A DNA stretch of 64,000 nucleotides from Gymnorhina tibicen (taxonomy: Eukaryota > Chordata > Aves > Passeriformes > Artamidae). Within the stretch, counting starts at the first letter, position 1, and every line of letters starts with the position of its first letter. The stretch is taken from NCBI GenBank assembly GCA_013399875.1, contig VXAZ01003281.1, positions 254,073 through 318,072 of the forward strand, given 5' to 3'. Below, piece by piece: positions 13,571 through 23,386 of this stretch. The notes beneath the pieces are model-generated. The model did no database searches and had not been told where the DNA came from. It worked only from the letters and a program-made list of their open reading frames with translations. Made by a program: the position numbers and the translations under genes.

Positions 13571-15454
13571 GAATGAATTACTATTTCATTGTGGCAGTGC
13601 AGTGGTAAAGAAAGCAGTACCTGGCAATCTGATTTGATATATAGGGTATGATTTTCCATTGTTAGCTTTTGTGACCCCCATCTACACTTTAGAGTTCCTT
13701 GTTTCTTCCAACAAAACTGCCACAGGACGTACAGTACTTGTCATGGATCTAAGATCTTCAACCCAATCTTACCTATTAGAGATGTATGAAGTCATCAGAT
13801 TACTGTCTTGCTAATATTTATTTGGAGATCTCCTCCATTTTTTTAGCTTTCATTTTAGATTTCATGTTAATCTAGGCACTAAACAGCCAGTCACTGAAAT
13901 TCACAGTGAGACCCCTGTTCTGCAGTTTTTGAAGCATTGTTCACACATCACCGTAACAGTTTTAGATTTTTGTAGTTTGCAGGACTAGTCAAGAGACCTC
14001 TACAATGTGGCACAAGGATACAATTCCATTGCAAATGCCCATGAGTACAGATGTATATGAATACTAATGCAAGGTGCTCCAGAAGCAGGAGGTAGTGTTA
14101 ATGTCAGTAATTAAGTAATTTCCTGCACTATCAGGAATGCTTTTCAATCTACTTCCCCAGCTGTGTGGATTCTCAGAAGATAATGACTGGTAACACTTCC
14201 AGAACATTACAAAATTTACCTCTATATGCACTAATAATCTAGAAAACTTAATATTCATATTTGCTTAGCATTTGCTTTAATTTATAGCTTTGTGCTAACA
14301 AACTCATTAAACAAATGGGATGATGCTTGATTTCAGAAGTATCTTAATGCACGTTCCTCTGCAAAAATTTTGAGGTTATAATGTTCCAAACTAGATGATT
14401 AGTCTGTTGGGATATCTTTCAAGTCTAGAGAAGTAGCTAAATTTCACAGACCCAGCATTATGTGTCAGATCAGGTGGCCACCACCTCTCCAGTCCTTTCA
14501 CCTTGGTAAATTCCCTCCAGTGCTCTCTCCAACTTTGGCAGAAGCAGCAATTTGAGGTTAGAAACACTGCCCTGGAGTTTCTTGTCACACCACCTCTACA
14601 ACTGAACTAATAAAACAAGCAGCTGGGTTGAATTTTTGCCCTGGTATCAACACCATTGTCTTTGCATCTGGTCCCCAGCTGAACAAGCTGCAGTGGTGTA
14701 CGGTACATACTGTCACACTGAGCCCTGCCCAGGAGTTTCCCTTTCTAGTGGAAAACTATATTCCAGGACATCCTGCATCCCTCCTAAATCTCTTCTTTGA
14801 AAGAAGGCTAAAAACTCATCTCAGATTTTACCCACAGATTTCTCTACTTTCTGTCCATTCCTGGTAACTTTCATAGAGCAAGCAACTGCCCTGCTAACTT
14901 CAGTGAATATTTGCACTGAGTTTATGTTCAACTTAGAAGTACATGTATCATATGTTATGAAGGAAAAAGTATCGGGGGGAAGAAAAGTTAGTAGAATTCA
15001 TATTCATCTCCCATTTCCACAAAAGAGAAAACAGAGGGAGTCTGCCCTGGAAGCCTTCTAGAAGGACCAAAAAAGGAACATGGGAAGAGGGCATGAATTG
15101 TGTTAAAACACTCTCCATAATCAAGCCCCTGAATTTGATTTAGAAAAAATGGTATGCTGATCTAAATAGACTTTTTCTCCTATAGGGATACCAGTAGGAA
15201 AACCTGGATAGAGTTTAGAGAACCACAGAAAAAGGCCTGAACAGATCATTTACAAGGAACACTGAAAGTATTAAATTATTTGAGCTTGGCTAAACAGCGA
15301 CACAATAATATTTTCAGTTCACAAGTATTTTTAAACTTTATTTTTAAATGCTGTTTTCACAATGAAGTGAAGTTAATATGTGGACCACTCCTTTTAATAC
15401 AGTATCTCCCTGGCAACCAGACAGCAAAAACAGAAAAAGAGATTAAATGACCAA

Positions 15455-15624
15455 TCATTCCTTCCATCTCTCACGTCTTCGATTTCTTTGCTGGATGGCT
15501 GATAAAATGCTCGGACTCTGTGACTCCTGTGGGTAAAGCCCAATGCAGTGTTTCATTTGGCAAGATTCAGTGCCTGCAGTTTGATGGTATGCTCGGCTGG
15601 TATCACACGGCTGTCTGAAGGAGA
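15455..15624 (-). other. Possible terminal exon, unidentified
   Basis: Read on the minus strand, a strong acceptor ('ttttttctccttcag') leads into an open frame of about 52 codons. It starts QPCDTSRAYHQ, ends with the basic stretch RNRRRERWKE and stops at TGA (+ 15455-15457). An AATAAA on the minus strand (complement of TTTATT near + 15338) lies about 115 bp beyond the stop. The combination acceptor, open frame, stop, polyadenylation signal is what a last exon looks like. I recognise no protein family and see no upstream exon, so chance is a real alternative. Confidence 0.2.
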
Positions 15625-17249
15625 AAAAACCTCTTTGGAGTGCCAGCAATAAAGGCTTGGCTATCACAGGGCCAAACATTCAGTATCTCCCTATGAGTAT
15701 TATTAAGCCTGAATTTGCAGAAACATCAAGGAGATTTTGGGAAGATCAGACAACTGGTCCAGGAACTATGGATGGGAATAGTTCCCTGGAAGGGCATCTA
15801 GCTTGCCAGCCCAAAATGAGTTACTCACAGCAATGCAGGAACTCAGAAAAGATGATGGAGAAAATGCAGATGTGTTACTGACAGAAAAATGATAGATCCT
15901 CAAAATCATCTATCTGAACTGAAATGTATGGTCTTCAAAATTATTCCTAGAAGAAGGAACACCTTTCTGCCAATGTCCCTGATACATGTCCCTGATACAA
16001 CCCTCTTTGTGTGTACTCAGTGTCCCTGCCCTTCTCAGTCTGAGACAGGGTGGCTGTCATGCACTTTCCAGACCCCTCACAATGTGCAGCTGCCTCTGTA
16101 GGGAATGTGTTGCTCTTACACTTCTCTGTCTTTTCTGGCTACTCACTCGCTCTATGAGCAAAAGCTAATTTTTGCCTTAAAAACTTAAATTATAGGAATT
16201 ACTTCTGGGACTGCCTCTATACCCACAGTGCAAAGGAACAACAGAGACTACAAAAACAGCTCCATCTAAGAGAGCCCAGTTTATTTGTACTTCATTTGTT
16301 TTCCTCACCTCGTATTTTCAGAAGTTTACAGTTTCTAATTCAGAGCTCTCCTAATTCAAAAGCCTCTGGAGCTGCTCATTCCCATGACAAGTTCCTTCTT
16401 ATTCAGTTACGATCAAAAAAAAAAAAGACAAAAGCATATTGGAAAATGAAATGAAAACTGTAAAATATGTTCTCAGTACTTATGGCCAGATTATTCAGCA
16501 CTTGGCAGAGACCCATGAGGATATGGGAAACAGGCACAAAGGACTGCCCTAAATTTGGTAGCAATTCTTACTTGGAAATGTTTGGAACTCTCAGCTGAAT
16601 TAGGATCATTAGCCATATCCCTTCTGTCACATATGCTCTGAAAAATGGCTATTCCTTAGCGAAAGAAAAAAAGATAGGGAAATCCCACTCAGCTGAACTA
16701 ACGTTCTGATTGCAGAACACCCATTTTAGTACCATCAGGTTGTTCAGTTTGTCAGCGTTTTCTTCCTGCCTGTGCTCACACAGGTAAGTCTTATTTTCAA
16801 AAGAAATCTGTGAGGCAACTATTTAACAGATGTTTCATCCTGGAAACTCCACAAGTATCTCTTACTGAAGCTCTTGAAAGAGAAATTAGGTGACACATTC
16901 CTCAAGGATCTTGTTGGCCCTCTGCACATTAGTTTCACTCAGTGAATAAAGAAAGGAAAACTTCCCCAATTCTGTTTATCCATTATGATCTCATGCAGTA
17001 AAATGGGCCCATCTTAGATTCTCAGTAATATTAATCTGGTAATTTCAAATAAAAAGTGTAACTATATATTTAAGGTTAATAAATTTTAAAATCAAATTAA
17101 ATAAAGAAAAACTATCTGATTTATTTTGAGAGCAAGTATTAATGACCTTTTTCTGGCACAAGTGTCATCCCTTTGGTTCCCAACAGAGCAGAAACTGTCA
17201 CTACGAAAAGTGAGTACCTGTTCCTGAATGTAAACACATTATTATACGG

Positions 17250-17638
17250 GGGTTATATACGGGGGCAGAGAGAGCACCAGGGCCCAATGGTCTGAGGGCA
17301 CGGGGGCGGTGCACAGGCGGGACTGGGGTACGGGAGCCAATGGGGAAACTCTGAGGGAGCGGCAAAGGAACAAGGGCCCATGGAGAGCGGGGAAGGGAGA
17401 ATTTTCTAGGGCGAGGACTATAAGGTAGAAGGGGGCAGGGAAGCCAACTGGCCAACCAGGGAAGCCAAACTGGGGTACATCAGCATAATGAAACAAAGCA
17501 TCCTGGGAGAGGCCTTTTCTGGCTCCATAATTCCTAAGGTCTCCCTCCTGTCTCCCTCTCCTAAGGAGGGTCTCTTAGGGTTCTCCTCTCCAGGGAACCC
17601 TCGTGGTTCCTTTGTCAACAGGCCCACTGGCCTCCACA
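17250..17638 (-). mobile_element. Truncated LTR, same family as 49727-50207
   Basis: On the minus strand this begins TGTGGAGGCCAGTGGGCC (+ 17638 downward), matching the start of the complete LTR at 49727. From about 17253 to 17510 it is nearly identical to that copy, including inverted CCAAT boxes (ATTGG) and the TATATAA box (complement at + 17253-17259). Similarity stops just past the TATA box, where a cccccgtata unit is repeated. R and U5 are missing, and no partner for the flanking hexamer TGCACC (17639-17644) is found. It is therefore a 3'-truncated LTR. Overlapping minus-strand frames at 17201-17681 are not genes. Confidence 0.85.
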
Positions 17639-17644
17639 TGCACC

Positions 17645-18504
17645 ATAGAATTTTGACATTAGGACCAATTATAATGAGCAAATAATCATAGCTTTCTTAA
17701 AAAATCTACATCTCCTCTTATATTCCCCTAAATAACAAAGCCATAACAGTTAAGCCATATGTAATAATTTCACCTGCTGACTGCACTATAAGTGTTCCCA
17801 GCAGACTTTATAGCTGAAATAGGTGTGGAGAAAATAAACTTTTTTGGTGGAATGTATATTTTAGAATAAACTGGAACTTGTGAATTTCTTTTGAGCACAT
17901 AGAATTGTCTGACTCATAGATAGTGATGCAACTCCCCATCCTCACATAAGTAACTCTGACAGTTTCAAAATAATGTTTTGATTTTAAATGCAATGTTATT
18001 TCATTCCAAAATTTTCTTCAATTATATGTAAAATACTTTAAAATAACACTCTGAAGTATTTTACTTTCAGTATTTTTCCCCCAAATTTCTTATTTGCTCA
18101 AGCTGTTCTCTTTTCTATGGATGACACAGGAGGCATATCTCAAAAGAATCAAATCCAAGTCACTGTAATTTGCGCAACTCTTATTATTGCAAAACTCACA
18201 GTATCATAGCATAAGTTCAGTGGAATTGTAGATCACCACACAAAATACTGTAGAAAATAAAAACTAGTAGAATTCTTTCATCTGCAAAAGGATAATTCGT
18301 TTTTAATCTCATCTCAAAAGCATAACCCTGATTAAGTCTGTGGGATTAATTCTGATAATAACATTAAAAATAATTATAATTTAAATCTTACTTAAAATAA
18401 TGGTAGCGCTAACAGACTTAGTCATTGAATAAACCAGTTACTTTCCTGGAATATCCATCTCTCAGCTGAAGTAGGACGTCTTTTGAAGAGGGAAGACATT
18501 GGGT
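17645..18504. other. Intergenic, no feature seen
   Basis: AT-rich sequence between the truncated LTR and the GC-rich patch, with nothing recognisable. Confidence 0.45.
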
Positions 18505-18960
18505 TCAGTACATGCACTATGGGGCTTGGTTTATTCAGCACCATGCTCATATTGATCCCCAGTGGCCAGCAGTAACTTTGTTGTTCCTGTCACAGTACAC
18601 ACAACCGGATAACCAGTCATTTGGCTCTATTTTTCTCAGAGTGGGCTCACCGCTGCTGTCCTTCAGCACCAACTCTTGGAGCTGCAGCTCAAAGGAGAGG
18701 AAAAAGGACCAGTGGTGGTGGGAGAGGGGCTGGGTCCACAGCAGCTGATCCCAACACTTTCCTGCTGGAGGGGCAGGCCAGATGGAGCACTTCCCGTTCT
18801 TGTCCCTGGCTTTTCCTGCCAAAACCACACCCCCAGCAATGACGGGGGTGATGTGGAATAAACAATTTAGTCACACCCACACAACAGTGAAACTCGATAC
18901 CCGTTCTCTGTAACCAGGACAGTTCCACGTGTAGCTCATGTGCCATATCAATAACGCAAC
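18505..18960. other. GC-rich patch of unknown origin
   Basis: About 450 bp clearly richer in G+C than its AT-rich surroundings, with several CpGs and overlapping open frames on both strands (for example + 18676-18861; - 18547-18828). I recognise no protein motif in any frame. It lies just left of the solo LTR at 19127. It could be an internal fragment of a mobile element, a retroposed piece of a transcript, or an ancient exon. I cannot tell which. Confidence 0.3.
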
Positions 18961-19126
18961 AGATGTTAGGAATTTGCAGCTGTCAGCTAGGCTGAGAAGG
19001 GATAACTAAAAATCAAAACTTGCAATATTTTCTAGAAAAATACTGCCATTTATGAGGTAGACTACCAGAGAAGGCATTATTTATGAGACAGTGCAGGACA
19101 AATGCTGAATCGTCCACCTTATATTT

Positions 19127-19697
19127 TGTTGCAGTGGCCCAGCCCATCAACACGCTGTGGCGATCAAATGCCCATCAGACTCTAGCTCTCCAATGACAGG
19201 ATGAGGGCAGATCCAAGGAGGGATCTGAGGGCGGATCCATGGGCAGGACTGAGATCTGAGGCTGCCACCCCTCTCTAGAAGGTTCTGTCCAGTTTGACAC
19301 CCCATTGGCTCCCTGCCCTAATTCCCGTCTCCATGTTATCCCTATTGGTTGTTGTCTAAAAGGTTCCACCCCTCTTGTTGTACCCCATTGGTCACTTCCC
19401 TTTTCCCAGCCCCTATCTCTCTTAGTATAAGAACCCTGGACCTTTCCTTTTTTCTTGTCTTTGTCCCTGGATCCTTGAGAGCAATAAGGCTCATGGAACC
19501 CACACAAAGACCCCCTCTCTCTTCTTTGCCCTTGGGTGACGCCTGCTCCTGACACTGAGCACGTAAGGACGCGCTCCCTCCAACAAGGAGCCAGCGCGGA
19601 AATTCATCCTCCACAGCAGCCCTACAAAGACGTCTCTGAACTTCTGTGGGAAGGACGCTACGCCCCCTCAGACTGAGGGCACGCCCTGCCACTGCCA
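19127..19697 (+). mobile_element. Solo LTR of an endogenous retrovirus (571 bp)
   Basis: The ends are TGTTGCAGTGGC and GCCACTGCCA, an imperfect inverted repeat with TG..CA termini. Identical hexamers ATATTT flank it (19121-19126 and 19698-19703), the expected target-site duplication. In the + direction there are three inverted CCAAT boxes (ATTGG at 19304, 19344, 19387), a TATAA box at 19426-19430 and an AATAAG polyadenylation-like signal at 19483-19488. These give a U3-R-U5 layout with a long U5. No internal viral sequence adjoins it. The promoter design resembles that of the 49.7-kb LTR, but the sequences are not close copies. The minus-strand open frames at 19175-19728 are incidental. Confidence 0.9.
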
Positions 19698-19703
19698 ATA
19701 TTT

Positions 19704-21930
19704 GTATCAGTAAAAAATGGTGGGACAAAAGAGCAGAAAGAGAAAGAGAAGGATATGGTGTTTATTATCATTTTAGTCTAGAAATAGCATCACTTGCCAT
19801 ATACGAAGAATGGATGATAATTTTGTGGACCTACATGTTGTGAAGCAGTGACTTTCACAAGCAGCTGGCTTTAAACAGAGAGATATTACTATGAATGTTT
19901 GAATTTTTTTAATGCTTGATATATACCCTGACACCTATGGATAGGTATAGGAACCCTCTAATAGTTGAGCCAGTTTTATTTGTAACTCTGTATCCAGTCT
20001 TTTAGATACAGCTTTCTTCAGCATTTTGGTGGTGCAGAAAAACTTTTAAGTGTATTCTTAATCCTGGGATTCCGCTGAGGGGCTCTGTTCCTGAACTTAC
20101 ACTTCTCAACACTGTTCTCCAACTGTGTTTTCCTGCAGAGTGAAGAACAGAGGTTAATTTCTTTACATTTTAGGAAGGATTACTCCTTGCAACAGCTACA
20201 GCCAAGGTGGCAACCCAAATATTAACTCACTTAAGTACAGTTCTTTTAAAAAAGCAAACCGAGAGAAACTAAAATATTTATTTGTACTTACTAGTTTTGT
20301 ACCATGAATAAATGGTATTCATTGCCAGCTGAGCCAGCATGAAACTCTATGAGAAGCAACATAGGCTACTTTCATAAGGTAAGAACTGTATGGCACACTT
20401 TAAAAAGTTGTAAGACAAGTACAAACAAAAAGATTCACAGTTAGGAAAATGAATCAGCGTCTGAGAACTGGTAGTTCAATGGACTCCAAATTATGCATGG
20501 TGGAACTGAAATGTCCAGGGACAGTATATTTGGTCCTATTGTACTAACGTGTAGCATAATCTCATTTTCATAACTGGTACTTCATAAACAAATAGAGTGT
20601 TCATAAACAAAGAGAGCTTTAATAAATCTATTAAACGCATGTAAAAGAGGGGGGGGTTTCCAAATTAAGTATGCTGGCAAATTTTTTTCCATTTCTTTGA
20701 TTTTTTTTTTTGCAGTTTTAGGTAGTGAAACCTTTTTTTGGACACTAGAAGATATTTAAGAGTGGTGTGAAGTATCTCATTGAATGGTAAGGAAACTTTC
20801 AGTGACTGTGAATGATTATCAGCACTGAAAATCTCAGCAGATTCACAGAGGGATGGGCAAAAACAAGTCTTGTATGTGCCCTCTGGCTTACAGCCTTGCT
20901 TCTGGGAAAACTACAGGAACAGCCTTGCTTCTTTTTAGCAAAACTTCATGCCTGGTCAGGAGCACTGGTTATTCTGTTCACAAGCAAGGTGCTGTAAAAA
21001 GTGGCTGCACTGACTGCCTAAGTCAGATGAAGAAAAGCAAGGCAAAAAAAAAAGAAGATAAGGAAGGGAAAATGACCTGTCGGGCAGTGGATGACTTAAA
21101 TAACCTCAAACTCATACCCAAACTGCTAATAATGTTTGAACACTCCAGTGTTCCCCTTGGCTGGTCATGCTGTTTACGACTGAGAAAATGAAGGGCGAAT
21201 AGATGTCCAGAGATTACATGTTCCTGCACCAGTGAAGTCTGCTTTCCCCAGAATGCCAAGCTTTTTCAGAAACCCTGATGTTGCCACTCAGCATCAAGAA
21301 AGGAATGGTCACTTCCGTCCAACCCAAAACTTCTATCTTGCCATTTCTGTTTTTGTGTTGACTTTTGCTTTGGTATAGAGGTACAGTACCCTTGTAAATT
21401 CATGAGTACCACTTGTGTCACGTCTTAAACTTAAAAGACATCTTGTTTTCACTAGTCTGTCGACAAGTTTTGTTTATTTTTCAAATATTTTCTCTTTAAC
21501 AAGCCATAACAGAATCCAGTGTGTATTATCTGCCTCATACAACAACAGATAAAGAATATCTGTATCCTAGCAAGACCCAAGGCCTGCCTTAGGCCGAAGG
21601 CAATTCTTGATGAGTAAAACCTGTTAACAGATTTAGTCTCCCTTACACTTGGCCTTAAATCTGTCCTGCACATGCTAAACTAACAGCACAGAGCACTGGA
21701 GTTAGTTCTACAAAGCATTCCTGAGGCCTGGCCTGTTGGCTGCGCTTGCACACACCATGGAGGCACTGAATAGTCTGTGACCACTCCAACGCACCCTGTT
21801 GCACAGAGCAGGGAGGACTTCCTATGCAACATCTGTTTCCCATCAGCTGATACACCTGCACGTCTCTAGTAAAGAACAGTGCCTGTGACTTGAAACTGAA
21901 GAGTTCAGTGCCCACCAAGCCCAAAACACT
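19704..21930. other. CCN3 upstream flank, no gene seen
   Basis: AT-rich sequence leading up to the CpG island of CCN3. It contains an 18-bp imperfect tandem repeat around cataaacaaa (about 20580-20615) and short G, T and A runs (20649-20656, 20701-20713, 21045-21054). Distal control elements of CCN3 could lie here, but I cannot identify any. Confidence 0.4.
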
Positions 21931-22309
21931 ACAACGCCCGGGCCAGGAGCAGAGTAGGCCCGAGAGGTGTGTGGCTTTGGGGATGCTGGTCTCCGGCGCC
22001 AAGCACTGCCCAGCCATCCCGGCGATGCCAGAGACGGCGGAGTAGCCGCGCAGAGCTGCAAGGCAGCACCGTGCCTCCCCAGGCCGTCTGGCCGCAGCCC
22101 GGCCCGTGTGGGGATGGACACTGCGGGCACAGGGGGCGGGAATGGGGCCGTAGGGCCGGGCAGAGGGCGGCAGCCCCCTCGGCGGCAGCTTCTCGACTTG
22201 AAGCACTGGGCCAGCCGGACCCCCGGGCCTACTCTCGGGGGTCTGGCTCTCGGGGCTCCGGTCCCCGCTCCATGCCCCGACCCCGGGCAGTGGGGTCGCG
22301 CCCGGCGCC

Positions 22310-22345
22310 GGGCAGGGCAGGGCAGGGCAGGGCAGGGCAGGGCAG
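22310..22345. repeat. (GGGCA)n pentamer microsatellite
   Basis: About seven perfect copies of GGGCA in tandem, roughly 150 bp upstream of the upstream TATA box. Such arrays often vary in length between individuals. They are also hard to sequence through, which may have helped break the assembly here. Confidence 0.9.
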
Positions 22346-22496
22346 CAGCTCGGCGCCGCCGGGGCAGGTGGCGGAGGGAGCGGGGGGAGCGGAGCGCCCG
22401 GCCCAGCTCCAGCTCCCCAGCTCCAGCTCCCCGCCTCTGGCCCGCGCTGCCCGCCGTGCGGGGGTGGTGGCGGAGGGGGGGGTCCCCTACCGCCTC

Positions 22497-22503
22497 TATA
22501 AAA
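22497..22503 (+). promoter_or_regulatory. TATA box, upstream copy
   Basis: TATAAAA, 62 bp before the ATG at 22565, so transcription would start about 30 bp downstream with a short 5' UTR of roughly 35-40 bases. The same box is at 23244-23250 in the second copy. Confidence 0.8.
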
Positions 22504-22564
22504 GCGGCTGCAATGGCTCTGCCGGCTGAACCGAGCGGGCGGCGGGCAGGCGGCGGCCGGGACC

Positions 22565-22952
22565 ATGGCGAGGGGCGGCGGGCAGGACCTGCCCGCCCTG
22601 CTGCTGCTGCTGCTGCTGCTCCTCCTCCGGCCGTGCGAGGCAAGTGCGGGGCCGGCGGCCGGGGGGAACCGGCGGCCGCTCCGGCCCCGTGACTCGGCCC
22701 CCGGGGCCGCTCTGTCCCCGCAGGTGAGCGGCCGGGAACCGGCGTGTCCCCGTTCGTGCGGCGGACACTGCCCGGCCGAGCCGCCGCGCTGCGCCCCGGG
22801 CGTGCCCGCCGTGCTGGACGGCTGCTCCTGCTGCCTGGTGTGCGCCCGGCAGCGCGGCGAGCGCTGCTCCGCGCTGCTGCCCTGCGACGAGAGCAGCGGC
22901 CTCTACTGCGACCGCGGCCCCGAGGACGGCGCGGCCGCCGGCATCTGCATGG
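22565..22952 (+). CDS. CCN3: Duplicate copy of CCN3 exons 1 and 2
   Basis: Exon 1 is 22565-22639 and exon 2 is 22724-22952, with intron 1 between them. The encoded residues are the same as in the copy at 23312-23699: signal peptide and complete IGFBP domain. In an artefact-free assembly only one of the two copies should exist. If the duplication is real, this copy has its own TATA box and could splice from its exon 2 straight to exon 3. Joining exon 2 to the second exon 2 would shift the frame, because exon 2 ends in phase 1 and begins in phase 0. The ATG context here is GACCATGG, a good start context. No independent function is implied. Confidence 0.7.
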
Positions 22953-23197
22953 GTAGGTGGCGGCGGTGGGACGCCCCCCGCCTGCGGCGGCCCTCGGGGG
23001 GCGGCGGGGAGACCCTCCCCGGGCCGGGCCCGCTGCCCCACGGTTCTCCCGCCTGTCCTCCGGCGAAGCGGCCGATCCTCAGCACCGCCAGCGCCACGGG
23101 GGACCGAGGCCGCCCCTGATGCTGCGGGAGGTGCCAGTGTGGCCGCCGAGGGGCTGGGAGGGCCGGGAAGTGTCCGAGTGCCCTCTGCCCCTGCGAA

Positions 23198-23198
23198 N
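23198..23198. other. Single N, assembly join
   Basis: One ambiguous base lies exactly between the two 746-bp copies. A lone N at a repeat junction is what a gap of unknown size looks like after contigs are joined. Confidence 0.9.
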
Positions 23199-23243
23199 CG
23201 CCGTGGGGGGGTGGTGGCGGAGGGGGGGGTCCCCTACCGCCTC

Positions 23244-23250
23244 TATAAAA
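23244..23250 (+). promoter_or_regulatory. CCN3: TATA box of CCN3
   Basis: TATAAAA, 62 bp before the ATG at 23312 in the copy continuous with the downstream exons. Transcription probably begins near 23275-23280. Confidence 0.8.
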
Positions 23251-23311
23251 GCGGCTGCAATGGCTCTGCCGGCTGAACCGAGCGGGCGGCGGGCAGGCGG
23301 CGGCCGGGATC

Positions 23312-23386
23312 ATGGCGAGGGGCGGCGGGCAGGACCTGCCCGCCCTGCTGCTGCTGCTGCTGCTGCTCCTCCTCCGGCCGTGCGAG
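23312..23386 (+). CDS. CCN3: CCN3 exon 1, signal peptide
   Basis: Twenty-five codons. Seven CTG plus three CTC codons give ten leucines in a row, the hydrophobic core, followed by RPCE. It ends in phase 0 at GAG before GCAAGT. The family alignment, with RPCE joined to VSGRE as I recall it in chicken, supports this end. The copy at 22565-22639 is the same at the protein level. Confidence 0.85.

Larger units (their letters stand above)
11913..17249. other. Intergenic; two weak exon candidates only
   Basis: Mostly AT-rich sequence without recognisable genes. Two stretches with acceptor-like signals (13290-13570 and 15455-15624) are listed separately. A 13-bp tandem duplication of atgtccctgatac lies at 15973-15998. 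Confidence 0.45.
22452..23197. repeat. 746-bp direct repeat, copy 1
   Basis: Copy 1 of a direct repeat with a constant 747-base offset to 23199-23944. It contains a TATA box, exon 1, intron 1, exon 2 and the first 245 bp of the 267-bp intron 2. I found three differences between the copies: 22459 C/G, 22563 C/T and 23056 T/C. It ends exactly at the single N at 23198. This pattern fits two contig ends, probably from different alleles, placed side by side without merging. Confidence 0.95.

Noticed and set aside
1..21900. Exons of MAL2 (expected upstream neighbour)
   Set aside because: No four-helix MARVEL-type membrane segments were found in any frame.
21655..22692. Long open frames on both strands left of CCN3 (up to 303 codons)
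   Set aside because: They lie in the CpG island, where stop codons are scarce; the translations are Pro/Ala/Gly/Arg-rich low complexity with no domain, and overlap on opposite strands.
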